Shown here in pieces: positions 1 through 6,380 of a stretch of DNA of 6,390 nt. Position numbers and translations under genes: made by a program. Each line of letters starts with the position of its first letter. Position 1 is the first letter of the stretch. The notes beneath the pieces were generated by a model, which searched no databases, was not told where the DNA came from, and saw only the letters and a program-made list of their open reading frames with translations. This DNA is from Clostridia bacterium (GTDB lineage Bacteria > Bacillota > Clostridia > Christensenellales > UBA3700), in contig JAIEEW010000254.1 of NCBI GenBank assembly GCA_029067255.1, positions 1-6,390 of the forward strand, in the 5' to 3' direction.

Positions 1-403
1 AACAGTAATAATCAAAGCCGTTCTCTTCCGCGTATTCGCATGCTTTCGCAAGTCTTAACGCATAGCATACAGAGCAACGCTCCCCGCCTTCTAAGCAATT
101 TTCCAGCCCCTTTACACTTGACAAAAACTCGTCTTTACAATACGGCGGACAGATTATTTTCGCGTTCGGAATCATGATTTGAGCAAGTCTTTCAAGTTCT
201 TCAAAACGTTTGGAAAATTCTTTTTCATCAGTGATGTTGGGATTGTAAAAAAACAGCGTGATATCAAAATAGTCTTTTAAGTATTCCAGACAGTAACTGC
301 TACAAGGAGCGCAACACGCGTGCAGAAGCAAACTCGGTCTGCTTTCTCCGAAAGTCTGCAATAGAGTATCCAACTCCTTTTGATAATTCCTATCTTTTTC
401 CAT
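1..403 (-). CDS. queH: Epoxyqueuosine reductase QueH, N-terminal part (3' end outside window)
   Basis: Cytoplasmic iron-sulfur enzyme for the last step of queuosine synthesis, reducing epoxyqueuosine to queuosine at the tRNA wobble position; QueH is the non-cobalamin alternative to QueG. The 134 visible codons hold NYQKELD (6-12), LLLHACCAPCSSYCLEYL (25-42), FYNPNI (52-57) and GGERCSVCYALRL (106-118). The CC pair (C30, C31) and C110/C113 match conserved metal-binding cysteines of the family. The reading frame runs off the left edge, so roughly the C-terminal third is missing. The start is the ATG at 403: an in-frame TGA lies just upstream, and homologues begin shortly before the NYQK motif. 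Only 12 bp separate it from the preceding stop and no good Shine-Dalgarno sequence is visible, so translation may depend on coupling to the upstream gene. Extra cysteines (C38, C85, C89, C103, C134) are present; whether they matter is unknown. Identification is firm. Confidence 0.93.
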   Translation of the reverse strand, partial: MEKDRNYQKELDTLLQTFGESRPSLLLHACCAPCSSYCLEYLKDYFDITLFFYNPNITDEKEFSKRFEELERLAQIMIPNAKIICPPYCKDEFLSSVKGLENCLEGGERCSVCYALRLAKACEYAEENGFDYYC

Positions 404-415
404 ACTGTTTCAGGT

Positions 416-1696
416 TTATTTTTCGCTCTCTTGCGATTGTAACTCTTGTTGCTTATCGGCGTTTCCGTCGGCAGAATCCGATTCGCCGTCCGACGTATCT
501 TCATTGTTCTCGCCGTCGGCGGAAAGCAACGACTTATCGAGAAGTTCCATAATAAAACTGAACGTATACTCCCCGCTTTCGTCGGTATGCATACTTATTA
601 CCGAAGAAGCGATATCTACCAAATCTTCTCTCTTTACGCCGAGATCAGTAAGGTTGTCTACGTAAGCGACGTAGTTTTTCAATCTCTTGTAATAGTTGTT
701 GACCGAGTCGGCGATAAAATCCCTTTTTGATCCGGTATCTTTCAATACCAGATAACCGTTATCTCCCAAAAGATTTATCAGATTATCCGAGTCGAAATCG
801 GCGTTCCATTTGTGCAAATTGATATAATTGAGAAAGAGTATCAAAAAGATATTGCCGTAGTTGGCTCGATATCTGTCGCTTATCCTATCAGAAAGTTCGG
901 ATATAATATCTTTCGGAGTCTGCCAATACGCGTAACCCGCAAGGATCGACGCAAGCAAAACTCTGAATCTGAAACTCTTTACTTTATTCTGCAAAATACA
1001 TTTTTTTAGATTTTCCGTAAGAAGTTTGATCGCGGTTACGGCGTATACTTCGCCCATAGGATTTGCTTCCTTTTCGGACGTCAAACTTATTACCGCCATA
1101 GCCAACGCGTGAAGTCCCGAAGTCGCTATGGATTTGGGCGGCATAGTATCCGTCATTAGCGGATCGATAACTATAAGATTCGTCTGAGCGAAAGACGTGT
1201 TGAACTCAAATATGTCGTTCTGTTCCACGTCGTAGATACGCACGAAATTGCTTGCTTCTACGCCGGAAGAAAGGTTGGTCGGAACTACTACGAGCGGAAC
1301 TCTGACAGAAGATATATTATTTACGGTAAACTTGCGATAGTTGGATATGATTGATATGCCGTCTTTTAGCATTATCTTGACGGCTTTCGCAACCGCTACC
1401 GCGCTTTTTTTACCCAAAACTATAATAGAATCGCACTCGCTTGCTTTATAGGCGCGCAAAGACTTTTCGCAATCTTCGACGGTCGCTATATCTCCGATAC
1501 GCTTTATCTTTTCCACAACGTTAACTTCTTTATTAAACTGTCTGAGCATATCTTTGAGTTGCCCCACCCTATCGCTCATCTCGTCGCATAAAAGCAATAT
1601 CCGTCGACAACCGAGATTGTTGATTTCCTTTACTGATCTTCGCAGCGCTTTATCGCCTACTACGAATTTTATATCCCTTTCAAAATTATATTCCAT
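416..1696 (-). CDS. Diverged iron-containing alcohol dehydrogenase-like protein lacking the metal site, with acidic tail
   Basis: A 426-residue protein with the Fe-ADH / dehydroquinate-synthase-like fold. Family landmarks are visible in order: N-terminal NFERDIKFVVG (4-14), LLLCDE (34-39), the nucleotide loop region IIVLGKKSAVAVAK (91-104), LVVVPTNLSSGVEAS (135-149), IVIDPLMTDTMPPK (175-188), SGLHALAMAV (193-202) and LGVKREDLVDIA (352-363). Aligned by eye to classical members such as FucO, the four metal ligands Asp, His, His, His are H196, M200, S266 and Y280. The catalytic-region His between the last two is D270. The GGGSPxDxxK loop has become GKKSAVAVAK. Family length is about 380-400; the excess is an acidic tail (392-426, 12 Asp/Glu of 35). 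A standard dehydrogenase activity is therefore unlikely; a structural, regulatory or metal-independent role is inferred. The start at 1696 has AAGGAAG six bases upstream. The gene lies 11 bp after a second such protein and 12 bp before queH. True function unknown. Confidence 0.85.
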   Translation of the reverse strand: MEYNFERDIKFVVGDKALRRSVKEINNLGCRRILLLCDEMSDRVGQLKDMLRQFNKEVNVVEKIKRIGDIATVEDCEKSLRAYKASECDSIIVLGKKSAVAVAKAVKIMLKDGISIISNYRKFTVNNISSVRVPLVVVPTNLSSGVEASNFVRIYDVEQNDIFEFNTSFAQTNLIVIDPLMTDTMPPKSIATSGLHALAMAVISLTSEKEANPMGEVYAVTAIKLLTENLKKCILQNKVKSFRFRVLLASILAGYAYWQTPKDIISELSDRISDRYRANYGNIFLILFLNYINLHKWNADFDSDNLINLLGDNGYLVLKDTGSKRDFIADSVNNYYKRLKNYVAYVDNLTDLGVKREDLVDIASSVISMHTDESGEYTFSFIMELLDKSLLSADGENNEDTSDGESDSADGNADKQQELQSQESEK

Positions 1697-1702
1697 AACA
1701 CA

Positions 1703-1709
1703 CTTCCTT
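1703..1709 (-). promoter_or_regulatory. Ribosome binding site overlapping the stop codon of the upstream gene
   Basis: Minus-strand AAGGAAG, six bases before the ATG at 1696, shares its first bases with the TAA stop (1708-1710) of the preceding Fe-ADH-like gene. This arrangement suits translational coupling and matched expression of the two paralogues. Confidence 0.7.
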
Positions 1710-2928
1710 ACAGCAGAGTTTTTAATACGGCTGCGTTGAATTTTCTGGGATTGTTGAGAACGTTGACGTTGTAAGCCATCGCGTTGATCACCGCTTGTTT
1801 ATCTTCGTCAGTCAACTCAAACTTATCTTCGACAAAATATTTTTCTTCCAGCGCGTCTATAAATTCAGTCGCAGTATTTACAAACGACTTATGTCTTTGC
1901 TCCGTGTCGCATTCGGAATAAACCTGCCATCCGGCAAAGAAAAGCAGACATCTTGCGTAAGTCGCTTTGCATGCGTCAGCGTTATACTTGAAAACCGTCT
2001 TTATCGACTTAGGCAAAGCCGTATGGTATTCGATTTTTTTCACGTCCGCGATCGCCTGCGCCAGACACTGTATAAGTCCCAAGCCGCTGCTGTCCGTGCC
2101 TTTGGAAAGATAAGCGCTCTTTATCTCCATCTTTTGTACTTTTTCAACTGTAGGATTTTCAAGCATATCCGCCGCTCGGCTTTTCAGTCCGGTAAGCGCG
2201 ACTTGACAGAAACCTTCGCAAATTGCCGACGTATGCAATTCAATATAATCGCCGTATCTTTTACTGAAAGCGTCGGTAGGCGCGTTCATAGCGTCCGTAA
2301 CGGTCAATCCGTCCACCGCTCTCGCAAAAATTTCCAAAACGCCGTACGCCCGTCTTTTTTCATCCATGTCAAAGATAAGATCGCCGTCCACAAGACAGTA
2401 ATCGGGCGAAAGAAGTCCGTCCGCTACGTTTCTGCTGACGCTTTTTTCTTTATCGAAAATCACGGCTGTAGAATTTGTTTCGCTTCCCGACCCAAACTCA
2501 CAAGGTATCGCAACGAAAGGCGTATATATGATCTCTCTTGCCGTCATTGCGGAAGAAAAGAATTTCTTGATATCTTTGATTTGCGCCGCAATCATAAGTT
2601 TGAGCGCCTTTGCGTAGTCTATCAATTTTCCGCTGCCGCAAACGGTAATACAGTCGCAGTTGTTGGACATGTACACAAAATAAAGGTCTTTGAGTATATC
2701 TTCTCCGTCCGTAAGATCGTTGCCCAAATATACGGCTCCGACTTGCAACCTGTTTTGCTTTTCAATGGATTTTCTTATTTTATCGATATATCCCAAATCA
2801 TTCAGACGGGTATTGCCGATAAGCAAGATTCTCGACGCGTTCAGTCCGACGAGAATGGTGGACAGTTCGTCTATCGAGTTTTTGGAATCTATGATCTTTG
2901 TTCCGTTGGAAAATTCGTTGTAATTCAT
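1708..2928 (-). CDS. Iron-containing alcohol dehydrogenase-like protein lacking all four metal ligands
   Basis: A 406-residue Fe-ADH-superfamily protein, normal length for the family. Visible motifs: RILLIGN (33-39), CGSGKLIDYAKAL (97-109) at the NAD(P) loop GGGSPxDxxK and keeping D104 and K107, PFVAIPCEFGSGSETNSTAV (137-156) at PTTxGTGSE, LVDGDLIF (179-186) at the xxDPxL motif, GLGLIQCLAQAI (282-293) and a terminal NNPRKFN (392-398). Against FucO by eye, the metal ligands Asp, His, His, His are E199, R203, Q287 and Y301, and the conserved His after the third ligand is Q291. The nucleotide-binding half looks better preserved than in the downstream neighbour, so cofactor binding without metal catalysis is possible. 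A GTG at 2958 in the same frame is rejected as start: its codons run through a probable -10 box, whereas the ATG at 2928 has AGAGGT five bases upstream. It is first of a tight three-gene run with the second paralogue and queH. Substrate and role unknown. Confidence 0.87.
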   Translation of the reverse strand: MNYNEFSNGTKIIDSKNSIDELSTILVGLNASRILLIGNTRLNDLGYIDKIRKSIEKQNRLQVGAVYLGNDLTDGEDILKDLYFVYMSNNCDCITVCGSGKLIDYAKALKLMIAAQIKDIKKFFSSAMTAREIIYTPFVAIPCEFGSGSETNSTAVIFDKEKSVSRNVADGLLSPDYCLVDGDLIFDMDEKRRAYGVLEIFARAVDGLTVTDAMNAPTDAFSKRYGDYIELHTSAICEGFCQVALTGLKSRAADMLENPTVEKVQKMEIKSAYLSKGTDSSGLGLIQCLAQAIADVKKIEYHTALPKSIKTVFKYNADACKATYARCLLFFAGWQVYSECDTEQRHKSFVNTATEFIDALEEKYFVEDKFELTDEDKQAVINAMAYNVNVLNNPRKFNAAVLKTLL

Positions 2929-2933
2929 CCGAT

Positions 2934-2939
2934 ACCTCT
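2934..2939 (-). promoter_or_regulatory. Ribosome binding site fixing the start of the first Fe-ADH-like gene
   Basis: Minus-strand AGAGGT, five bases before the ATG at 2928. This supports that ATG rather than the in-frame GTG at 2958, whose adjacent codons coincide with the candidate -10 box. Confidence 0.7.
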
Positions 2940-2946
2940 TTTTGAA

Positions 2947-2975
2947 AGTATAACACACGGAGAAGTCAAAGTCTA
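2947..2975 (-). promoter_or_regulatory. Candidate promoter for the Fe-ADH-like pair and queH
   Basis: On the minus strand, -10 TATACT (2947-2952, five of six) is preceded at 17 bases by -35 TAGACT (2970-2975, four of six). It lies in the 89-bp gap after the ABC-F gene, 18 bases before the ATG at 2928. A better -35 hexamer, TTGACT (2964-2969), is present but only 11 bases from this -10. The promoter is plausible but unproven; read-through from the ABC-F gene is the alternative, since no terminator is visible in the gap. Confidence 0.45.
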
Positions 2976-3017
2976 TACACCTTAAATAAATTTTACAGTA
3001 TTATTTCATTAGTTTTA

Positions 3018-4562
3018 TTATTCTATGTCGAAAATCTTATTGCACAACTTTTCCGCGTAAAGCGGTTCGTGGCTGACGAGTATAATCGCGCCGTCGTACG
3101 CCTGCAACGCTTCAAACAACGCTTCTTTGGCAGACACGTCAAGATGGTTGGTTGGCTCGTCGAGTATTAAGATATTGCTCTCTTTTTGCATAAGCGCGCA
3201 GAGTTTGATCTTGACTTGTTCTCCGCCCGAAAGATTGCTTATATACTTTGTCGCAAGATCGTTTTTTATACCCACCTTTGCAAGTTGCGTGCGAATATCC
3301 TTTTGCGACATCTTCGGATAAGTTTCGTTCATAAACGTCATAGCGTTGATTTCTTTACTTCTGAACTGCAAATCTTGTTCTATATAGTTTATCTTCGCGT
3401 TTATATTGAAGTTAAACGAACCGCTTATCGCGGGAAGACGTTTCATGATAGTTTTGAGTATCGTCGTCTTGCCCATACCGTTGGTGCCTCTTAACCAAAG
3501 TTTAGTCGTACTGTCCAAACTAAAAGAAATGGGCGGAAGTATTGCTTTCCCGTCGTAACCTACGCTGAGATCTTTGACTTCAAGCAAATGCTTTGTAACC
3601 AAAAGCGTATAGGGAAAACCAAACGTAGGCTTTTCAAAAGACACGGGTTTTTGCATAACGTCAATTCTGTCCAGCATCTTTTTTCTGCTGTTCGCCATTC
3701 CCGCGGTAGCCGCGCGCGCTTTGTTTCGCGCTATATAGTCTTCCATTTTCTTTATTTCGCGCTGCTGTCTTTCATAACTGTCCGCGTACTGTTTTGCGTT
3801 TTGCTCGTGTTGCAGCAAGAAAGAATCGTAATTGCCCCAGTATTTTTTTATCATACCGTTTTCGATATTGACAATGATCTTGCACACGCTGTTGAGAAAA
3901 GCGGTATCGTGCGAAATAAGTATAAACGTGCCTTTGAAAGAATCAAGATACTTTCTCAACCAGTCTATCTGTTCGAGATCCAGAAAGTTGGTAGGTTCGT
4001 CGAGAAGCATTACGTCCAACTCTTCCAAAAGAAGTTTTGACAACATGAGTTTTGCTCTCTGCCCGCCGCTCAAATTAGATATTACGGTGTCGTAACCGAA
4101 ATTGTTTACTCCCAGTCCGTTTGCGACTTTTTTTATCTTTGAATCGAGATCGTAAAATCCGCTGTCATCCAACTTTTCCTGCATGACGGCAGATTTGTTT
4201 ACCAACCTATCCAGTTTGTCCGGATCTTCTTCGCTCGCCATATCAGAATATATCTGCTCCAACTGTTCGTTGAGTTTATACAAATGATCGAAAGACCCTT
4301 GAAGATATTCCATTACGCTTTGACTTCTGTCTATATTCGCGTGCTGATCGAGATAGCCCCATCTGATCGTGTTGAGCCACTTGATCTCCCCCGCGTCTTG
4401 AGAAAGCCTTCCGGTAATAATATTCATAAACGTGGACTTGCCCGCTCCGTTCAATCCGACTACTCCGATATGCTCTCCGTTGTTGACGCTCAAATCCGCG
4501 TCGTCGAAAAGCGTCTTTGAGTCAAAAATATGCGTAAGTCCTTTTATCGTTAAAACGCTCAT
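3018..4562 (-). CDS. yfmM: ABC-F family ATPase, YfmM type (ribosome-associated)
   Basis: A 514-residue soluble protein with two ABC ATPase domains and no membrane segment, as in the ABC-F family that acts at the ribosome E site rather than in transport. Domain 1 has Walker A GLNGAGKST (36-44), signature LSGGQ (164-168), Walker B VMLLDEP (184-190) and switch His218. Domain 2 has Walker A GTNGMGKTT (359-367), LSGGE (444-448), ILILDEP (464-470) and His498. Between them, about 245-325, lies the charged helical linker including ARNKARAATAGMANSRKKML (278-297), the part expected to reach tRNA and the peptidyl-transferase centre. Length and recalled sequence agree well with Bacillus subtilis YfmM (GEHIGxVGxNGxGKSTFMNI, GYLDQH, FILISHD). 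All ATPase residues are intact. The ATG at 4562 follows GGAG at five bases. It lies 40 bp after the ClC gene with no terminator seen, so co-transcription is likely. A role in translation rescue or in drug protection cannot be distinguished; no leader peptide is present. Confidence 0.92.
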   Translation of the reverse strand: MSVLTIKGLTHIFDSKTLFDDADLSVNNGEHIGVVGLNGAGKSTFMNIITGRLSQDAGEIKWLNTIRWGYLDQHANIDRSQSVMEYLQGSFDHLYKLNEQLEQIYSDMASEEDPDKLDRLVNKSAVMQEKLDDSGFYDLDSKIKKVANGLGVNNFGYDTVISNLSGGQRAKLMLSKLLLEELDVMLLDEPTNFLDLEQIDWLRKYLDSFKGTFILISHDTAFLNSVCKIIVNIENGMIKKYWGNYDSFLLQHEQNAKQYADSYERQQREIKKMEDYIARNKARAATAGMANSRKKMLDRIDVMQKPVSFEKPTFGFPYTLLVTKHLLEVKDLSVGYDGKAILPPISFSLDSTTKLWLRGTNGMGKTTILKTIMKRLPAISGSFNFNINAKINYIEQDLQFRSKEINAMTFMNETYPKMSQKDIRTQLAKVGIKNDLATKYISNLSGGEQVKIKLCALMQKESNILILDEPTNHLDVSAKEALFEALQAYDGAIILVSHEPLYAEKLCNKIFDIE

Positions 4563-4602
4563 ATACTCTCCGTATAATTTTCTATCTTTATCTAATATTC
4601 AT

Positions 4603-6264
4603 TTATTTTTCCGACGTTTTTTTCTTTACCAAATGAGACACGAACTCTTCCGTTTCGTCAAAGTTGCTACTTTCCACAACTATGGTTATCTTATCCCCTT
4701 CAAACAGCATTGTTTCGCCGTCGGGAACTACGCTCTCTCCGCTTTCTCTTACGACTTCCGTAACAAGAGCGTTTGCCGGCCAAATAACGTTGCTGATATG
4801 TTTACCTGCGACAAACGATCCCTTTTCGATGACCGCTTCGAAATTGCGTCTGACCGTCTTGACGTCGTCGTTTTTACGCAATCTTTCAAGAAGCGAATCA
4901 TATATCGGCGTAGTGCCGAGTATCTCCGCGACAAGAAACGCCGTAAATATCGCTATGGCTACCGGCAGAAAATCCGACTGGTATCCCGACAGTTCGACGA
5001 CCAGAACTATCGCGGTAATGGGAGCGCGTACGCTTGCTCCGAAAAACGTCGTCATTGATATTACCACGACTGCGGAAAAATACTCCTCGTCCATACCCAA
5101 CTTTACAAACACGATGCCGAGCATTGCTCCCAGCAACGCGCCCATAGCGAGCATAGGTATGAAAAGACCGCCCGTCGCTCCGGCGTTGAAACTGAGCATT
5201 GTCAATATCATTCTCACGCAGATAACCAAAACAAGAAACCAAAACGAATATTTCAGTCCGTTGTGGCAGAGATTGTCCACAAGCGAGTGTCCGCCCGTAT
5301 TTACCATAGCGAAACCGTTTTCCACAAACTTAGTGAAAATCAATCCCACCGCGCCGGTCAATAAAAACGCTGTCAAAAGTCTTGCCCAGTAGGGAAATTT
5401 CTTGACCCATTTATCAGTCAGTTTTTGGGAATTGACAAGTAATACGTTGAAAAGTATAGCGAAAGCGCCTATCACGACTCCAATCGCGACTAAAATCCCA
5501 AGTATGCTTGCAAATTCCCCTATCGAATTCATTTCCTTGAAATCGGCGAAAGGTTTGAGTTGCTTTATGTCGAAAAGCATTGCGGTACTCGACCATTTTG
5601 CGTCCTTTATCACCATGCCGAGAAGACGGAAAGTCATAGTTCCGGTAATGACCGCGGAAGACGCGCAAAGAAGTATTATTGGAGAAAATCTCTTATGACA
5701 CTCTTCCATCGCGAAAACTATTCCCGCCAACGGCGCGTTGAACGCGACTGCTATACCGGCTCCCGCTCCGCCTGCCATGACGTACCTTCGCCACGTCAGT
5801 TTTGCTCTCATCATTTCGGTGATACCCTGCGCCGACATCGCGCTGAGTTGTACGCTCGGTCCTTCGCTGCCGAGCGGCAATCCTGCGAAGAAACTTATAT
5901 ACGAACCTATTACCGTACCTATAAGCGTCCTTAGCCACTTGAAAGTGAGAAATCCCCTTATCGCGCCTTCGACGTTGGGAATTCCGCTGCCGCGAACGTT
6001 GGGAATAAACTTATGAAGTAGCGCCATCAAAAGCGCAAGCGCGGCAAGTCCCAAAAAGAAAATAGGCAACGCCCAAAGATGATCGACGACCGCTTGATAT
6101 ATCTTTTGCGAGTATTCGATAAGATAGCGAGCAAAAAAATTGAATACTCCCACCAAAAAACCCGAGAGTATTCCCGCAACGCCGCCGTAAGCGATAACGG
6201 GCAGAACGATATTTTTGAGTTTCTCGCCCATATTTTTGACTTTGTCTTTCGCTTGCTCTTTCAT
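4603..6264 (-). CDS. ClC-type chloride/proton antiporter with C-terminal RCK_C (TrkA_C) domain
   Basis: A 553-residue integral membrane protein. The ClC core (about 20-460) shows the chloride-selectivity motif GSGIPNVE (92-99), gating-glutamate motif GSEGP (132-136, E134), FNAPLAGIVFAMEE (175-188), GGLFIP (365-370) and Y455 for the central-site tyrosine. E188 corresponds to the internal proton-transfer glutamate (E203 of E. coli ClC), which together with E134 predicts Cl-/H+ exchange rather than a passive channel. The retained serine and tyrosine argue against the fluoride-exporting CLC-F subtype. The Arg of the usual GREGP motif is Ser133. Residues about 480-547 (GKHISNVIWP, VVPDGETML, EGDKITIVV) form an RCK_C/TrkA_C domain in place of CBS domains; such domains in potassium transporters bind small ligands including c-di-AMP, so ligand control is inferred. 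The ATG at 6264 is chosen because it follows an RBS at eight bases; a longer in-frame start near 6336 would run back through the promoter. Confidence 0.94.
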   Translation of the reverse strand: MKEQAKDKVKNMGEKLKNIVLPVIAYGGVAGILSGFLVGVFNFFARYLIEYSQKIYQAVVDHLWALPIFFLGLAALALLMALLHKFIPNVRGSGIPNVEGAIRGFLTFKWLRTLIGTVIGSYISFFAGLPLGSEGPSVQLSAMSAQGITEMMRAKLTWRRYVMAGGAGAGIAVAFNAPLAGIVFAMEECHKRFSPIILLCASSAVITGTMTFRLLGMVIKDAKWSSTAMLFDIKQLKPFADFKEMNSIGEFASILGILVAIGVVIGAFAILFNVLLVNSQKLTDKWVKKFPYWARLLTAFLLTGAVGLIFTKFVENGFAMVNTGGHSLVDNLCHNGLKYSFWFLVLVICVRMILTMLSFNAGATGGLFIPMLAMGALLGAMLGIVFVKLGMDEEYFSAVVVISMTTFFGASVRAPITAIVLVVELSGYQSDFLPVAIAIFTAFLVAEILGTTPIYDSLLERLRKNDDVKTVRRNFEAVIEKGSFVAGKHISNVIWPANALVTEVVRESGESVVPDGETMLFEGDKITIVVESSNFDETEEFVSHLVKKKTSEK

Positions 6265-6272
6265 CCGATATA

Positions 6273-6280
6273 TCCCTTTT
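6273..6280 (-). promoter_or_regulatory. Ribosome binding site of the ClC gene
   Basis: Minus-strand AAAAGGGA lies eight bases before the ATG at 6264. It decides the start in favour of this ATG over the longer in-frame opening near 6336, which has no such site and would overlap the promoter. Confidence 0.7.
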
Positions 6281-6288
6281 GCTTTTCT

Positions 6289-6317
6289 AATATATACTAT
6301 TAACCTTGAAAAGTCAA
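6289..6317 (-). promoter_or_regulatory. Sigma-A-type promoter for the ClC gene
   Basis: On the minus strand, -35 TTGACT (6312-6317) and -10 TATATT (6289-6294) are separated by exactly 17 bases; each hexamer matches the consensus at five of six positions. Transcription would start near 6282, leaving a leader of about 18 bases, too short for a riboswitch. It sits between the candidate terminator and the ClC start and probably also serves the ABC-F gene. Confidence 0.75.
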
Positions 6318-6340
6318 GTGTCGGCAAGCATAGCAAGTCC

Positions 6341-6380
6341 TTAAATAAAAATAATTACGGAGCGACGAATACGCCCCGTA
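6341..6380 (-). terminator. Rho-independent terminator of a gene upstream of the window
   Basis: Minus-strand TACGGGGCG (6372-6380) can pair with CGCTCCGTA (6356-6364) to give a nine-base stem with a single G-U pair and a seven-base loop. It is followed by a T-rich run (ATTATTTTTATTT within 6341-6355). On the plus strand the same position would be an A-C mismatch, and the T-rich run lies on the correct side only for minus-strand transcription, so it probably ends a minus-strand gene beyond the right edge. The first few tail bases are not all T, which lowers certainty. Confidence 0.6.

Noticed and set aside
416..2928. The Fe-ADH-like genes as decaying pseudogenes
   Set aside because: Both frames are full length, have good ribosome sites, keep the fold's motifs along the whole length, and are packed in an operon; loss of active-site residues alone does not show decay.
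1795..2985. Long open frame on the plus strand (396 codons)
   Set aside because: It lies antisense to the clear Fe-ADH-like gene, its protein is rich in Arg, Phe and Cys without a recognisable motif, and it arises from the codon bias of the real gene.
2929..3017. Possible terminator between the ABC-F gene and the Fe-ADH-like pair
   Set aside because: Only a weak A/T inverted repeat (AAATAA...TTATTT) is present, with no GC stem or T-run; not enough to call.
3018..4562. ABC-F gene as a known antibiotic-resistance determinant
   Set aside because: The sequence resembles housekeeping-type YfmM rather than Vga, Lsa, Msr or OptrA types, and no leader-peptide control is visible.
4563..4602. Separate promoter or leader peptide for the ABC-F gene
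   Set aside because: The 40-bp gap has a TTATAC-like element but no -35 at proper spacing, and no small open frame as seen in leaders of inducible resistance ABC-F genes.
4432..5392. Plus-strand open frames of 208 and 242 codons (4432-5058 and 4664-5392)
   Set aside because: Both are antisense to the well-supported ClC and ABC-F genes and show no family motif.
6265..6336. N-terminal extension of the ClC protein by 24 residues
   Set aside because: It would start inside the region upstream of the promoter, lacks a ribosome site, and is not needed for the ClC fold.
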